Assembly: GCA_024234435.1 (NCBI GenBank)
Contig: JACKOF010000001.1
Location: 744,001 to 808,000 of the forward strand
DNA length: 64,000 bases
Reading direction: 5' to 3'
Origin: Pseudomonadales bacterium
GTDB taxonomy: Bacteria; Pseudomonadota; Gammaproteobacteria; Pseudomonadales; Porticoccaceae
Part shown: positions 51,325-60,454 of the stretch, piece by piece
Layout of the letters: each line of letters begins with the position of its first letter
Position numbering within the stretch: position 1 is the stretch's first letter
Translations under genes and position numbers: made by a program
Notes under the pieces: generated by a model
What the model was told of the DNA's origin: nothing
The model's input: only the letters and a program-made list of their open reading frames with translations
The model's database searches: none

Positions 51325-51954
51325 ATGTTACAAAGAATCACAGAATATTTTCAACCGTATGCCACTGGTCACAGCCACCACGATGACTGGCTGTCGAATC
51401 AGGCTGCGGTATTGGTTCCCTTGACACGGGACTTCGCCGAGCCGTCTGTTATCTTAACCAAACGATCAGAGCTGTTGAATTCACATAGAGGGCAAGTGGC
51501 GTTTCCTGGAGGCAAGCGCGATCAGGAAGATCATAATCTGCTGGCGACCGCTCTAAGGGAAACCCATGAAGAAATTGGCCTGGAGGCGGACCAGATAGAA
51601 GTGATTGCACGCTGGCCCTCGCAGACAACCCGTTTCAATATGGATGTTACACCTTTTGTGGGTCTGGTGAGCCCGGAGGCAGAGTTACAGGCAAACCCGG
51701 ATGAACTCGATGCTGTGTTTCAAGTGCCGTTGTCGTATTTTCTCGACCAGAGCAATATCACCACAGATCAGTTTGTGGGTGCCGATTACAACCTCACCAT
51801 GCCCTGTTATATCTATCATGGCTTTCGCATCTGGGGTTTTACTCTTGGCGTGTTGGTGGATGTGCTCAATAAAGCCCTCGGTGCCGGTATTCAACTGGCA
51901 TACCCGGATTTCAGTGTTACCGCTCAACAGGTGAAGATGAATCAGCGTCAGTAG
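51325..51954 (+). CDS. nudL: Nudix CoA pyrophosphatase (NudL-type)
   Basis: The enzyme cleaves coenzyme A and its derivatives to phosphopantetheine and 3',5'-ADP. The 209 residues show the CoA-Nudix motif HRGQVAFPGGKRDQEDHNLL directly followed by the Nudix box ending ALRETHEEIGLEADQ. Other family marks are ILTKRSELLN and WPSQTTRFNMDVTPFVG. It is divergent from the other Nudix gene, about 160 bases apart. Assigned from the motif; the substrate is family knowledge. Confidence 0.87.
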   Translation: MLQRITEYFQPYATGHSHHDDWLSNQAAVLVPLTRDFAEPSVILTKRSELLNSHRGQVAFPGGKRDQEDHNLLATALRETHEEIGLEADQIEVIARWPSQTTRFNMDVTPFVGLVSPEAELQANPDELDAVFQVPLSYFLDQSNITTDQFVGADYNLTMPCYIYHGFRIWGFTLGVLVDVLNKALGAGIQLAYPDFSVTAQQVKMNQRQ

Positions 51955-52208
51955 TAAGGTTCTTTGAAAAGACGGGCGCTGGTTCCGAAAATATGTCTGA
52001 TGCACCACGAGAATGAGGCCTGCCTGTCTTGGTATGGCTAGTTTGGGAAGGTTTATTCAGTTTTAGTGCCGAAGCATGGAAATAACCGGGTGCCTTTGAT
52101 CGGTGTTTGCTGTATCAGTCTTGAAACACTCTATTGATGAGCGGATGTCATTAGTCTAGAGTTAATCCAGAGCATAAGAATAATGACCCTCAGTGAGTAG
52201 TTATTACG

Positions 52209-52433
52209 ATGCAGAATTGTGGAGCTCAACGTATACGCCACCAGTCTTTCGGATTGCGGTGTCTTTTGATTCTGGTACTGACTGTAAGATTCCAGCACAC
52301 CTTTGCCGCCACCTGGCAGTGGGGTGACACTCTCGCCTTTTCCTTGCGTGGTTTTGGTACGCTAGGTGTCGTTCACTCAAATCAGGAGCAGGCGGACTTC
52401 GTTAGCAGCATCATTTTTTACCAGCAGTTATGA
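52209..52433 (+). pseudogene. Porin N-terminal fragment fused by deletion to a GGDEF-EAL gene
   Basis: The frame encodes a signal-peptide-like start (LRCLLILVLTVRFQHTFA) and the first strand of an outer-membrane protein (FSLRGFGTLGVVHSNQEQAD followed by FVSSI), then ends at a stop 52431-52433. The FGTLGVVHS style is that of gammaproteobacterial porin-like proteins. After about 52410 the sequence switches to the body of the following sensor gene in another frame, so a deletion has joined the two. Confidence 0.65.
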
Positions 52434-54150
52434 GTCGGACAAAATGGGTAATCACGGCCTGCTGGGATTGCTTGGCAAGGATGGTCAATTCAGAGCGTGG
52501 AGAATCGGGGATACCGTTCTGGCCGGCAGTTTCGCGGATTACCGCTCTTTTGTGCCAGAGTCAGATATTTTTGAGACCCTGGTTGAATTAACTGATAACC
52601 ATGGGGATGGTGTTGCACGCTATACAAGTGCGCGGGAACTGTATGATTTCCCGCTTGCTGTGATTGCTGGTTTATCGTTTGAAGAGCAGATGGCAAACGT
52701 TAATGCACAGGCGGCAACCTATCGTTGGCGGGCAGCTATTATTAATGCCTTTTTACTGTTAGTCATAGGTCTGTTGTGGTGGTTGAGCCACAAGATTGCT
52801 GACATACGTAAACGCGAAGTCGAGGCGGAAATAGCGTATGCGAAGCAGGTGGAGTATCTGGCTTATCACGATACCTTGACGGGACTTCCCAATCGCAGTC
52901 TCTTCAGCAAGCTGCTTGATCAGAGCATTAAGCAAGCACGGCGCAGTGAAGAAAAGCTGGCCGTTATGTTTCTTGATCTGGACCACTTCAAATATATCAA
53001 TGATACGTTGGGACATGATGCGGGCGACCAGTTGCTGCAGGATGTATCCAGTAGGCTGAAGTCGTGTTTGCGGGACAGTGATATTGTCGCTCGGTTGGGT
53101 GGTGATGAATTTGTGGTGGTATTGCCGTCGGTTACCGACGAGGTATACACGTCTTCTGTGGCAAAAAAGATGATCAGTGCCGTTTCCAAATCGTATATTC
53201 TTTTTGATCAGGAATGTCGGGTGACAGTCAGTATTGGTATCAGCATCTACCCAGCTGACGGACTGGATGAGCAAACCCTGACAAAAAATGCCGATATTGC
53301 CATGTATCAGGCGAAGGAGGAGGGAAAAAATACCTTTCAGTATTATTCCCAGGAGTTGCATTCACAGTCACTGGAGCGGCTGACACTGGAATCGAGCTTG
53401 AGACTTGCGCTTAAAAACGAGCAATTCAGCCTCCATTATCAGGCGAAATGGGATATTAGTGCTAATCGAATTACAGGGATGGAAGCTTTGTTGCGATGGG
53501 AGCATCCTGAACTGGGTGTCATTGCGCCGCTGCGCTTTCTTCCTCTGGCGGAAGAGATGGGGTTAATTGTTCCCCTTGAAAAATGGGTAATCAAAACCGC
53601 CTGTCGACAAAATGTGGCGTGGCAGAAAAAGGGATTACCCAAAGTCAGTGTTGCAATCAACCTTTCTGCACATCAGTTTTTTGATCCCGAGCTACCTGAG
53701 TATATTGCCTCTGTTTTAAGGGAAACAGAAATGGATGCGAATTTGCTGGAGCTTGAAATAACCGAAAGTATTCTGCTCAGCCGGGGCGAGCGGGTTGTGC
53801 AGGTATTGAACAGCCTGAAAGAAATAGGGGTTCGTATCGCCATAGATGATTTTGGTGTTGGTTACTCCTCCCTCTCCATGCTCAAACAGTTTCCATTGGA
53901 CGTTATCAAGATTGATCGCAATTTTGTCCGTGACATGTCCACAACCAATGTTGACAGAGAGTTGACACAGGCTATTGTTGCCATGGGGCGTAAATTGAGC
54001 TTGACGGTAGTGGCCCAGGGGGTCGAGACAAAGGATCAGGCTGATTTTTTACGCGATAATGTGTGTGATCAATTACAAGGCTTCTACTTTAACAAGCCTG
54101 TTGCCGCAGAAGAGTTTACCGAGCTGTTTTCCCGGTCCATATCAACCTGA
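52366..54150 (+). CDS. Diguanylate cyclase/phosphodiesterase (GGDEF-EAL), 5' truncated
   Basis: The protein turns over cyclic di-GMP. From about residue 24 the content is a remnant of a PDC/dCache periplasmic sensor (NHGLLGLLGKDGQFRAW), then one TM (INAFLLLVIGLLWWLSH), a GGDEF domain with the intact site ARLGGDEFVVVLPS and an EAL domain with GMEALLRWEHPE, ELEITESILL and IDDFGVGYSSLSMLKQFPLD. Its own start, first TM and most of the sensor are gone, replaced by the out-of-frame porin start; translation could begin only at internal codons such as the GTG at 52366 or ATG 52444. Both catalytic domains look active, but membrane topology is doubtful. Confidence 0.8.
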   Translation: MSFTQIRSRRTSLAASFFTSSYESDKMGNHGLLGLLGKDGQFRAWRIGDTVLAGSFADYRSFVPESDIFETLVELTDNHGDGVARYTSARELYDFPLAVIAGLSFEEQMANVNAQAATYRWRAAIINAFLLLVIGLLWWLSHKIADIRKREVEAEIAYAKQVEYLAYHDTLTGLPNRSLFSKLLDQSIKQARRSEEKLAVMFLDLDHFKYINDTLGHDAGDQLLQDVSSRLKSCLRDSDIVARLGGDEFVVVLPSVTDEVYTSSVAKKMISAVSKSYILFDQECRVTVSIGISIYPADGLDEQTLTKNADIAMYQAKEEGKNTFQYYSQELHSQSLERLTLESSLRLALKNEQFSLHYQAKWDISANRITGMEALLRWEHPELGVIAPLRFLPLAEEMGLIVPLEKWVIKTACRQNVAWQKKGLPKVSVAINLSAHQFFDPELPEYIASVLRETEMDANLLELEITESILLSRGERVVQVLNSLKEIGVRIAIDDFGVGYSSLSMLKQFPLDVIKIDRNFVRDMSTTNVDRELTQAIVAMGRKLSLTVVAQGVETKDQADFLRDNVCDQLQGFYFNKPVAAEEFTELFSRSIST

Positions 54151-54247
54151 CCCTTTGTGTTGCTTGTTTTCCAAGCCCCGCTGGTCTGGCTGCCCACAAC
54201 CGCGTAGAATGGCGCCTCGCCAATCGCTATTTCAATATCAAGCTGTT

Positions 54248-54433
54248 ATGAGTAAAAGTACAGTTCCTTCCCCCTGTATGTCTATCTGCGCGCTGGACGA
54301 AAACGATATCTGCGTTGGCTGTTATCGCAGTGCCAAAGAGATTACTGAATGGATGTTGATGGAAGATAGCGAAAAACGGCAGGTGCTTGAAAAGGCGAAT
54401 GAACGAGCCAGCAAGAAAAACCCTTTTGCCTGA
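54248..54433 (+). CDS. DUF1289 small Fe-S-like protein
   Basis: This 61-residue protein MSKSTVPSPCMSICALDEND has the four-cysteine pattern of the family, C-x3-C-x8-C-x2-C (PCMSIC and DICVGCYRS), followed by ITEWMLMEDSEKRQVLE. A longer frame upstream runs into the GGDEF-EAL gene, but the ATG at 54248 gives the family's usual start. It is probably a metal-binding regulator or chaperone-like protein of unknown function; the family name is from memory of the motif. Confidence 0.85.
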   Translation: MSKSTVPSPCMSICALDENDICVGCYRSAKEITEWMLMEDSEKRQVLEKANERASKKNPFA

Positions 54434-54521
54434 GGCAGTCGGGAGTCAAGATAGTGTTTTTCCGGGGCGAAATACCGGTGTTCGCATTCAATCGCGGTAG
54501 ATCATTGCGGGTGAACAGGCA

Positions 54522-55817
54522 TTAATCTTCTTCGGCATCACTCATCTGCATGTTCGCTAACAGGATACGGCTGATGCGGGTTTTATCAATCATCTTGTCG
54601 TTAATTTCAACAGTTTCAAACCGGTATCGGTCCAACATAAAACTCACATTGCCAGCTGGTATGCTTTCCAGTTGCTCCAGTACCAGTCCGTTGAGGGTTT
54701 TTGGTCCGTCTGTGGGTAATTCCCAACCGGTAGCCTTGTTGATCTCGCGGATAGTGGCGGCGCCGTCAATCAGATAGCAGTTTTTATTTTCCCGGACAAT
54801 TTCGTCGGCATTTTCTTCATCCTGATTAGTGGTGAAATCACCTACAATTTCCTCGAGGATATCTTCCAGTGTCACCATCCCGTGGATTTCGCCATATTCG
54901 TCCACGACCAGGCCTATGCGTCTCTGTGCATGCCTGAAATTGAACAGCTGCTTATTCAGCGGTGTGCTCTCTGGGACAAAGTAGGGTTCGACAGAGAAGC
55001 GCTTAATGGCCTCTTTGGTCAGTGCTTCACTGCCTTCTCTCAATAGACGAGTGACCCTTTTCATATGCAGGATGCCTACAACATTATTGATGTCGCCCTG
55101 ATAGACCGGCAGGCGGGTGTAGCCGCTATTGATAATGATATCCAGCAGTGCCTCAAGGTCGAGTTCCAGGTCGAGACCAACCAATTCGTTTCTGGGCACC
55201 ATAATGTCGTTGACCGTCATGGTTTCCAGGTCGAGTATGTTGATCAACATATCCTGGTGTTCCGGCAGGTGCTCGCCTGATTCATCCACGACAATACGCA
55301 ATTCATCCCTGTTCAGGCTGTGACTGGTTTTCGCATTCGGGTTGACACCAAAGGCGCGCAACAGCCCGTTGGAGAAATGATTGACCACCCAGACCATGGG
55401 GTAAAAAATCACCAGCAAAGGTCGCAATACATGGCTGACCTTAAAGGCAATGGCTTCTGGGTGCAGCGCAGCCAGTGTTTTGGGTGTGACCTCGGAAAAA
55501 ATCAGCACGGCAAGGGTGAGCAAAACGGTGGCAACGGCGATACCGGCGTCACCGTAGAGTCTGATAGCGATAACAGTGGCGATGGCGGATGCCAGAATAT
55601 TGACCATATTGTTGCCGATCAGAATGATCCCGATCAGGCGGTCGGGGCGTTTCAGGAGTTTGTAGGCACGCCGTGCGCCCCGGTGCTTCTTTCTAAGATG
55701 CTTTAACCGGTAGCGGTTGAGTGCCATCATGGCCGTTTCTGAGCCTGAGAAGAATCCTGACAGTAAGAGCAGGCCGCCGAGTATGCTAAATAGCAGCCAT
55801 ATGGGTGCGTCATTCAA
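54522..55817 (-). CDS. CNNM/HlyC-CorC family transporter-like protein
   Basis: The 431-residue inner-membrane protein has an N-terminal DUF21 membrane domain (four helices, SGFFSGSETAMMALNRYRL), two CBS domains (about 200-335, ending YGEIHGMVTLEDILEEIVGDF) and a C-terminal CorC_HlyC domain (YLIDGAATIREINKATGWEL). The E. coli relative is YfjD/CorB. These proteins are linked to magnesium or cobalt efflux; direct transport is debated. It is part of the conserved pair with the ypjD gene just upstream of ffh in Pseudomonas-like genomes. Confidence 0.9.
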   Translation of the reverse strand: MNDAPIWLLFSILGGLLLLSGFFSGSETAMMALNRYRLKHLRKKHRGARRAYKLLKRPDRLIGIILIGNNMVNILASAIATVIAIRLYGDAGIAVATVLLTLAVLIFSEVTPKTLAALHPEAIAFKVSHVLRPLLVIFYPMVWVVNHFSNGLLRAFGVNPNAKTSHSLNRDELRIVVDESGEHLPEHQDMLINILDLETMTVNDIMVPRNELVGLDLELDLEALLDIIINSGYTRLPVYQGDINNVVGILHMKRVTRLLREGSEALTKEAIKRFSVEPYFVPESTPLNKQLFNFRHAQRRIGLVVDEYGEIHGMVTLEDILEEIVGDFTTNQDEENADEIVRENKNCYLIDGAATIREINKATGWELPTDGPKTLNGLVLEQLESIPAGNVSFMLDRYRFETVEINDKMIDKTRISRILLANMQMSDAEED

Positions 55818-55900
55818 AGAAGGGTAAACCTCGCGGGGCTAAAAACGGGTAATGTTGAAGACTTTTGCAGCGAATGGCAATAATAACCGTCAATTTGCGG

Positions 55901-56713
55901 CTAACTTAACAGTACTTCCAGTACAAACTTGCTGCCCCAGTAGCCCAGCGCTATAGCGATAAAGCCGGACAGGGTCAGTCTGATTGCGGTATTGCCGCGC
56001 CAGCCTTTCAGGTGGTGGCCCCATAAAAGAATGCCGTAAAACAGCCAGGCGATGATCGAGAAAACAGCTTTATGGGCGAGTTTCTGGGCAAAAAAATCGT
56101 CGAAAAACAGCAGGCCAGTAATCAACGACAGGGTGAGCAGGATAAACCCTGACCATAGCACTTCAAACAACAGTTCTTCCATGGTTTGCAGAGGAGGAAT
56201 TGTTTTGCCCAGCCATCCGCCCAAATGCCGATGGCGCAACCGCCAGTTTTGCCATGCCAGCAGTAGCGCCTGACAACTGGCAATGGTCAGCACACTGTAG
56301 GAAAGCACTGACAGTATGATATGGGTGCCGATTTTTGCCGGAACGTCCAGCTTGTAAGGTTCGAATGAGAGATGAGGTGTGCCTGAAAGCAGTACAGTGA
56401 TCAGGACCAGAGAGGTGAGCGGAAATAACAACAGAAAAAGATTGTGCAGAGGTTTACGCAGACTGCTGAACAGGACAATGGTATTCATCGTCAGAAAGAT
56501 GGCTGAAGACATGGGCAGCAGGCCGAAATCAAAACCCTCATCCGTGACAATCCATTGATAGCCTGAAATCGCATGAAACAGCAGTGCAAGACAGGATAAA
56601 GCCAGCAGCGGCCTGATGTTCAGGTTGGGGTGGCGGCGTAGTTGAAGCCCCAGGAACAGGGTGGCACAGAGATAAAGTGCGATGGCGACTGCTGCGGTAG
56701 TCATGGCTTGCAT
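55901..56713 (-). CDS. ypjD: Inner-membrane CcsA/CcmC-like protein (YpjD)
   Basis: The protein of 270 residues is an integral membrane protein with about eight helices of the cytochrome c assembly (CcsA) type. The heme-handling loop is partly visible as FHAISGYQWIV, HIILSVLSYSVLTIASCQAL and HKAVFSIIAWLFYGILLWGHHLKGWRG split by helices. It lies divergent from ffh and upstream of the corC-like gene, the usual order in Pseudomonas and relatives, where it has no clear role in cytochrome c maturation. The start is ATG 56713 or 56704. Confidence 0.85.
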   Translation of the reverse strand: MQAMTTAAVAIALYLCATLFLGLQLRRHPNLNIRPLLALSCLALLFHAISGYQWIVTDEGFDFGLLPMSSAIFLTMNTIVLFSSLRKPLHNLFLLLFPLTSLVLITVLLSGTPHLSFEPYKLDVPAKIGTHIILSVLSYSVLTIASCQALLLAWQNWRLRHRHLGGWLGKTIPPLQTMEELLFEVLWSGFILLTLSLITGLLFFDDFFAQKLAHKAVFSIIAWLFYGILLWGHHLKGWRGNTAIRLTLSGFIAIALGYWGSKFVLEVLLS

Positions 56714-56883
56714 TGCTGCTTTGGTTCTCGCTGGTATCGGTCAGAAAACAAGGACGTGAGTTTGTCACAGAAATGGCGCGCCGGAAAGGTTTTGCCTCTG
56801 GAACGGCGGGGGTGGTGAGCCAGAGGGCCAACTGGGTTATACTTCGTGCCCTCTGAAATTCTGGTATATGAGAATCATTTCCC

Positions 56884-58293
56884 ATGGCATTGTTTGAAAA
56901 TCTGACGGACCGTTTATCCCATTCGCTGAAAAAAATTTCCGGTAAGGCGCATCTCACCGAAGACAATATCAAGGATGCCCTGCGCGACGTACGCATGGCG
57001 CTGTTGGAGGCTGATGTTGCCCTGCCGGTAGTGAAACGGTTTATCGATCAGGTTAAACAGGCTGCTGTAGGGCAGGAAGTGAATCGCAGCCTTAACCCCG
57101 GCCAGCAATTTATTAAAGTTGTTCAGAAAGAGCTTGAACGGATGATGGGGGCGAGCAATGAGGCACTCAATCTTGCTGCGCAGCCACCAGCCGTCATCCT
57201 TATGGCGGGTCTGCAGGGCGCTGGTAAAACTACCTCGGTAGCAAAACTGGCGAAGCACCTTAAAGAAAAGCACAACAAGAAAGTGATGGCAGTCAGCGCT
57301 GATGTTTATCGCCCGGCGGCAATCAAGCAGCTCGAAACGCTTTCCGGTGAAGTAGGGATGACATTCTTCCCCAGTTCTGCTGATCAGAAGCCGGTGGATA
57401 TCGTTAATAACGCGCTGGCTGCAGCAAAAACCGGCTTCATGGATGTGCTGCTGGTGGATACTGCCGGACGGTTACATATCGATGAAGACCTGATGAGCGA
57501 AATTCGTCAGATTCACGAAGCGTTGAACCCGGTTGAGACGCTGTTTGTGATTGATGCCATGATTGGTCAGGACGCCGTTAATACGGCCAAGGCATTTAAC
57601 GATTCGCTGCCGTTAACTGGCGTCATTCTTACCAAGGTTGATGGTGATACTCGCGGCGGTGCAGCACTTTCCGTTCGGGAAGTGACGGGTAAGCCGATCA
57701 AGTTCCTCGGTGTTGGTGAAAAAACCGATGCGCTGGAGCCCTTCCACCCGGATCGTATTGCTTCGCGCATTCTCGGCATGGGCGATGTGCTATCACTGAT
57801 AGAAGAGGTTGAGGAAAAGGTTGATCGCCAGAAAGCGGAGAAACTTGCCCGCAAAGTGGTTAAAGGTCAGAAGTTTGACCTGGAGGACTTGCGCGAACAG
57901 TTACAGCAGATGAAAAACCTTGGTGGTATGTCCGGCCTGCTCGATAAGCTTCCCGGCATGGGTAATGTGGCGCAGATGGCCCAGCAGGCGAATATGAGCA
58001 GCCAGTTCGGACGCATGGAAACCATTATTGATTCCATGACAGCCGCCGAGCGCCGCAACCCCGATATTCTTAACGGATCGCGCAAGCGTCGTATCACCAA
58101 CGGCTCCGGCACCACCATTCAGGACCTGAATCGCCTGCTCAAGCAACATAAACAGATGGGCAAGATGATGAAGAAAATGAAAGGCAAGGGCATGCAGAAA
58201 ATGTTGCGGGGCATGGGTGGCAATATGCCTGGCGGTTTTCCCGGAGGCATGCCCCCAGGTGGTATGCCTCCGGGAGGGAAGTTTCCTTTTTAG
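56884..58293 (+). CDS. ffh: Signal recognition particle protein Ffh
   Basis: The GTPase that, with 4.5S RNA, brings nascent membrane proteins to FtsY. Of its 469 residues the N and G domains (about 1-295) show LMAGLQGAGKTTSVAKLAKH (G1), DVYRPAAIKQLETL, DTAGRLHIDEDLM (G3), ILTKVDGDTRGGAALS (G4) and GVGEKTDALEPFHP; the M domain (about 300-430) has SMTAAERRNPDILNGSRKRR for RNA binding and a Gly/Met/Pro-rich tail. Full length. It is followed by the rpsP operon after a 416-base gap, with no 4.5S RNA gene seen nearby. Confidence 0.97.
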   Translation: MALFENLTDRLSHSLKKISGKAHLTEDNIKDALRDVRMALLEADVALPVVKRFIDQVKQAAVGQEVNRSLNPGQQFIKVVQKELERMMGASNEALNLAAQPPAVILMAGLQGAGKTTSVAKLAKHLKEKHNKKVMAVSADVYRPAAIKQLETLSGEVGMTFFPSSADQKPVDIVNNALAAAKTGFMDVLLVDTAGRLHIDEDLMSEIRQIHEALNPVETLFVIDAMIGQDAVNTAKAFNDSLPLTGVILTKVDGDTRGGAALSVREVTGKPIKFLGVGEKTDALEPFHPDRIASRILGMGDVLSLIEEVEEKVDRQKAEKLARKVVKGQKFDLEDLREQLQQMKNLGGMSGLLDKLPGMGNVAQMAQQANMSSQFGRMETIIDSMTAAERRNPDILNGSRKRRITNGSGTTIQDLNRLLKQHKQMGKMMKKMKGKGMQKMLRGMGGNMPGGFPGGMPPGGMPPGGKFPF

Positions 58294-58709
58294 GCTGTAT
58301 CTGCAATCGTGAATCTGTCATCGAAAGAGAGCTCCTGTATTTTCCTGTTGTGACCGGGCCGCCCGGCTTCTGTTCGCAAGCGAGGTGAAATCGCCATTGG
58401 GCTCGCGGTGCCTAAAGTGAATGATTCGTTGTTGCGGAGGGCTCGCCTTGCCTGGAGCACCTCGCATTCATACCCTGATAGGGGTGCTTTCAGTTGCGGT
58501 ATTGGTCGTCCTGGCACTGTTTTCGGGTTTCGGTAACTGGCTGATTTTCTGCTGAATAATACTTCCGGTGTTTGCTATACATCATTCCGGCTTTTCGCTA
58601 TAATCCCGCGCCTTTCGGGTGGCCTGGTTTTATTTGTTAACAATTCATCGGGTTGCACGGTAACAGTGGACACAGAACTTAAACATTTGCTTTAGAGAAG
58701 AGTATCTTC
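58294..58709. other. Leader and promoter region of the rpsP operon
   Basis: No protein gene is supported in this gap of 416 bases; a hydrophobic 35-codon frame near 58448-58555 has no start. The region holds the rpsP promoter at 58576-58604 and about 100 bases of untranslated leader, in which I see no confirmed attenuator. Confidence 0.5.
58576..58604 (+). promoter_or_regulatory. Sigma-70 promoter of the rpsP-rimM-trmD-rplS operon
   Basis: A perfect -10 box TATAAT at 58599-58604 lies 17 bases after TATACA (58576-58581), which matches TTGACA at four of six places. The following discriminator CCCGCGCC is G/C-rich, a mark of promoters shut down by ppGpp in the stringent response, as expected for a ribosomal-protein operon. 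Starting point about 58611 is inferred. Confidence 0.65.
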
Positions 58710-58955
58710 ATGGTAACAATTCGATTGGCTCGCGGTGGCTCCAAGAAGCGCCCGTTTTATCACATTAATGCAACTGACAGCCGCAAGGCTCGTGACAGCC
58801 GTTATATCGAGCGTCTGGGGTTTTTCAACCCGGTAGCGCGCGGTAATGAAGAGCGTCTTCGCATTGATACTGACCGTGTTCAGCATTGGGTTGGTCAAGG
58901 CGCCCAGGTTTCTGATCGCGTCAATCAACTGATCAAAGAAGTCGCCGGGGCTTAA
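58710..58955 (+). CDS. rpsP: Ribosomal protein bS16
   Basis: A core assembly protein of the 30S subunit. The 81 residues MVTIRLARGGSKKRPFYHIN with YIERLGFFNP and RVQHWVGQGAQVSDRV are typical of bS16. It has the family's usual length. It is the first gene of the operon with rimM (47 bases downstream), trmD and rplS. Confidence 0.98.
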   Translation: MVTIRLARGGSKKRPFYHINATDSRKARDSRYIERLGFFNPVARGNEERLRIDTDRVQHWVGQGAQVSDRVNQLIKEVAGA

Positions 58956-59002
58956 CCGCTCAGATAGCCGGTTGAACTCCTGCTGCCTGTAGCGTATCCG
59001 CT

Positions 59003-59533
59003 GTGTTGAAACCGAGAGATCCGGTAATTGCCGGTCGTTTAACCTCGGTTTTTGGTGTTAAAGGCTGGGTCAGGGTTTTTTCTCACACTCAGCCGGCAGA
59101 AAACCTGCTTCATTACCGTCCGCTGTGGGTTAGAACTGCTGATGGTTGGGATACTTTGAAAATTGATCAGCACCGGGTCTCACCGAAAGGCTTGCTGATC
59201 CACATGGAAGGTATCGATGATCGCGATGAAGCCCAGCTGCGTTGCAAACAGGATATCTACATTGAAAAAGCAGATATGCCGAAGTTACCAGCAGGTGAAT
59301 TTTATTGGCACCAGCTGCAGGGTTTGACAGTTATAACCCGGGATGGAGATCAGTTAGGGGTTGTTGCCGATCTGATGGAAACCGGCGCTAACGATGTTCT
59401 TGTGGTGACCGGTGAAGGTGTTGCGGGCAGTATTGATGAGCGGGAGCGCCTGATTCCCTATACTGACCAGGTAGTGCTGAAGGTTGATATGGACACTTCT
59501 AAAATAGAAGTGGATTGGGACCCTGATTTTTAA
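59003..59533 (+). CDS. rimM: 16S rRNA processing protein RimM
   Basis: RimM binds S19 and helps maturation of the 30S head. The 176 residues start GTG (or the adjacent TTG) with VIAGRLTSVFGVKGWVRVFS, then a PRC-barrel domain (GEFYWHQLQGLTVITRDGDQ, and the end ERLIPYTDQVVLKVDMDTSK). Operon position between rpsP and trmD fits. The ribosome site is weak, and the start could be a few codons off. Confidence 0.95.
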   Translation: MLKPRDPVIAGRLTSVFGVKGWVRVFSHTQPAENLLHYRPLWVRTADGWDTLKIDQHRVSPKGLLIHMEGIDDRDEAQLRCKQDIYIEKADMPKLPAGEFYWHQLQGLTVITRDGDQLGVVADLMETGANDVLVVTGEGVAGSIDERERLIPYTDQVVLKVDMDTSKIEVDWDPDF

Positions 59534-59601
59534 ATCCCATATTTTCAAAGCCGGTTGCTTCGGGGCAGGCTTGAACGGGGCTTTGTGCGGAGGCTGAGAA
59601 C

Positions 59602-60324
59602 ATGAAGGTAGCCATTGTCACACTGTTCCCGGAAATGTTTACGGCTGTTACCGATTACGGCGTAACAGGGCGGGCTGTTAAACAGGGGTTGCTGGAAGTG
59701 GCGCACTTTAATCCGCGCACCTATACCAGTGATCGGCACCAGACAGTGGATGACCGGCCCTACGGTGGTGGCCCTGGTATGGTGATGATGATAGAGCCGT
59801 TGCGCGACGCCATAAGTGCTGCACGCAAGTGGATAGGGTCAGAGGCTGACAGCACGGTTATTTTTCTGTCGCCTCAGGGCAGGTTGCTTCATCAGCGAGC
59901 GGTTAACAATCTGGCTGAAAAAGTGGCGAACGGTAACCTGATATTTGTCTGTGGACGTTATGAGGGTATCGATGAACGCCTGATAGAACTGGAAGTCGAT
60001 GAGGAATGGTCCATCGGCGACTATGTGCTGAGTGGCGGTGAACTGCCAGCCATGGTGATGCTCGATGCAGTGATCCGTCAGTTGCCCGGTGCACTGGGGC
60101 ATCAGGATTCTGCACAGCAGGATTCGTTCTCGGAAGGAACCCGGGGCCTACTGGACTGCCCCCATTATACGCGGCCGGAACAGTACCAGGGTTTACAGGT
60201 GCCGGAGGTATTGTTGTCTGGCAACCATGAAAAGATTCGACAGTGGCGGCGAGAGCAATCATTGAAGAGAACCCGGCAGAGAAGGCCGGAGTTATTGAAA
60301 GAAGAGTCGGCAAAAGAAGATTAA
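59602..60324 (+). CDS. trmD: tRNA (guanine37-N1)-methyltransferase
   Basis: TrmD uses S-adenosylmethionine to methylate G37 next to the anticodon, preventing frameshifts. The 240 residues include the trefoil-knot SAM site (VIFLSPQGRLLHQ, LIFVCGRYEGIDERLIE, DYVLSGGELPAMVMLDAVIR) and the N-terminal DRPYGGGPGMVMM. The start is ATG 59602 preceded by GGAGG. Length is close to the E. coli enzyme. Confidence 0.97.
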   Translation: MKVAIVTLFPEMFTAVTDYGVTGRAVKQGLLEVAHFNPRTYTSDRHQTVDDRPYGGGPGMVMMIEPLRDAISAARKWIGSEADSTVIFLSPQGRLLHQRAVNNLAEKVANGNLIFVCGRYEGIDERLIELEVDEEWSIGDYVLSGGELPAMVMLDAVIRQLPGALGHQDSAQQDSFSEGTRGLLDCPHYTRPEQYQGLQVPEVLLSGNHEKIRQWRREQSLKRTRQRRPELLKEESAKED

Positions 60325-60454
60325 CCGGTAGTTGGTGATTATCGTTTCAGGTATTTTGAGATGTTGTAACCACAGCCCAGACGTCTTCCTCTTGAGCGCG
60401 ACGCTACTCAACAAGGTGGCATGCCACCAACAACGCTTTAAAAGGAGCATACAA

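Noticed and set aside
58448..58555. Hydrophobic 35-codon frame in the rpsP leader
   Set aside because: No start codon with ribosome site; hydrophobic runs of this length arise by chance.
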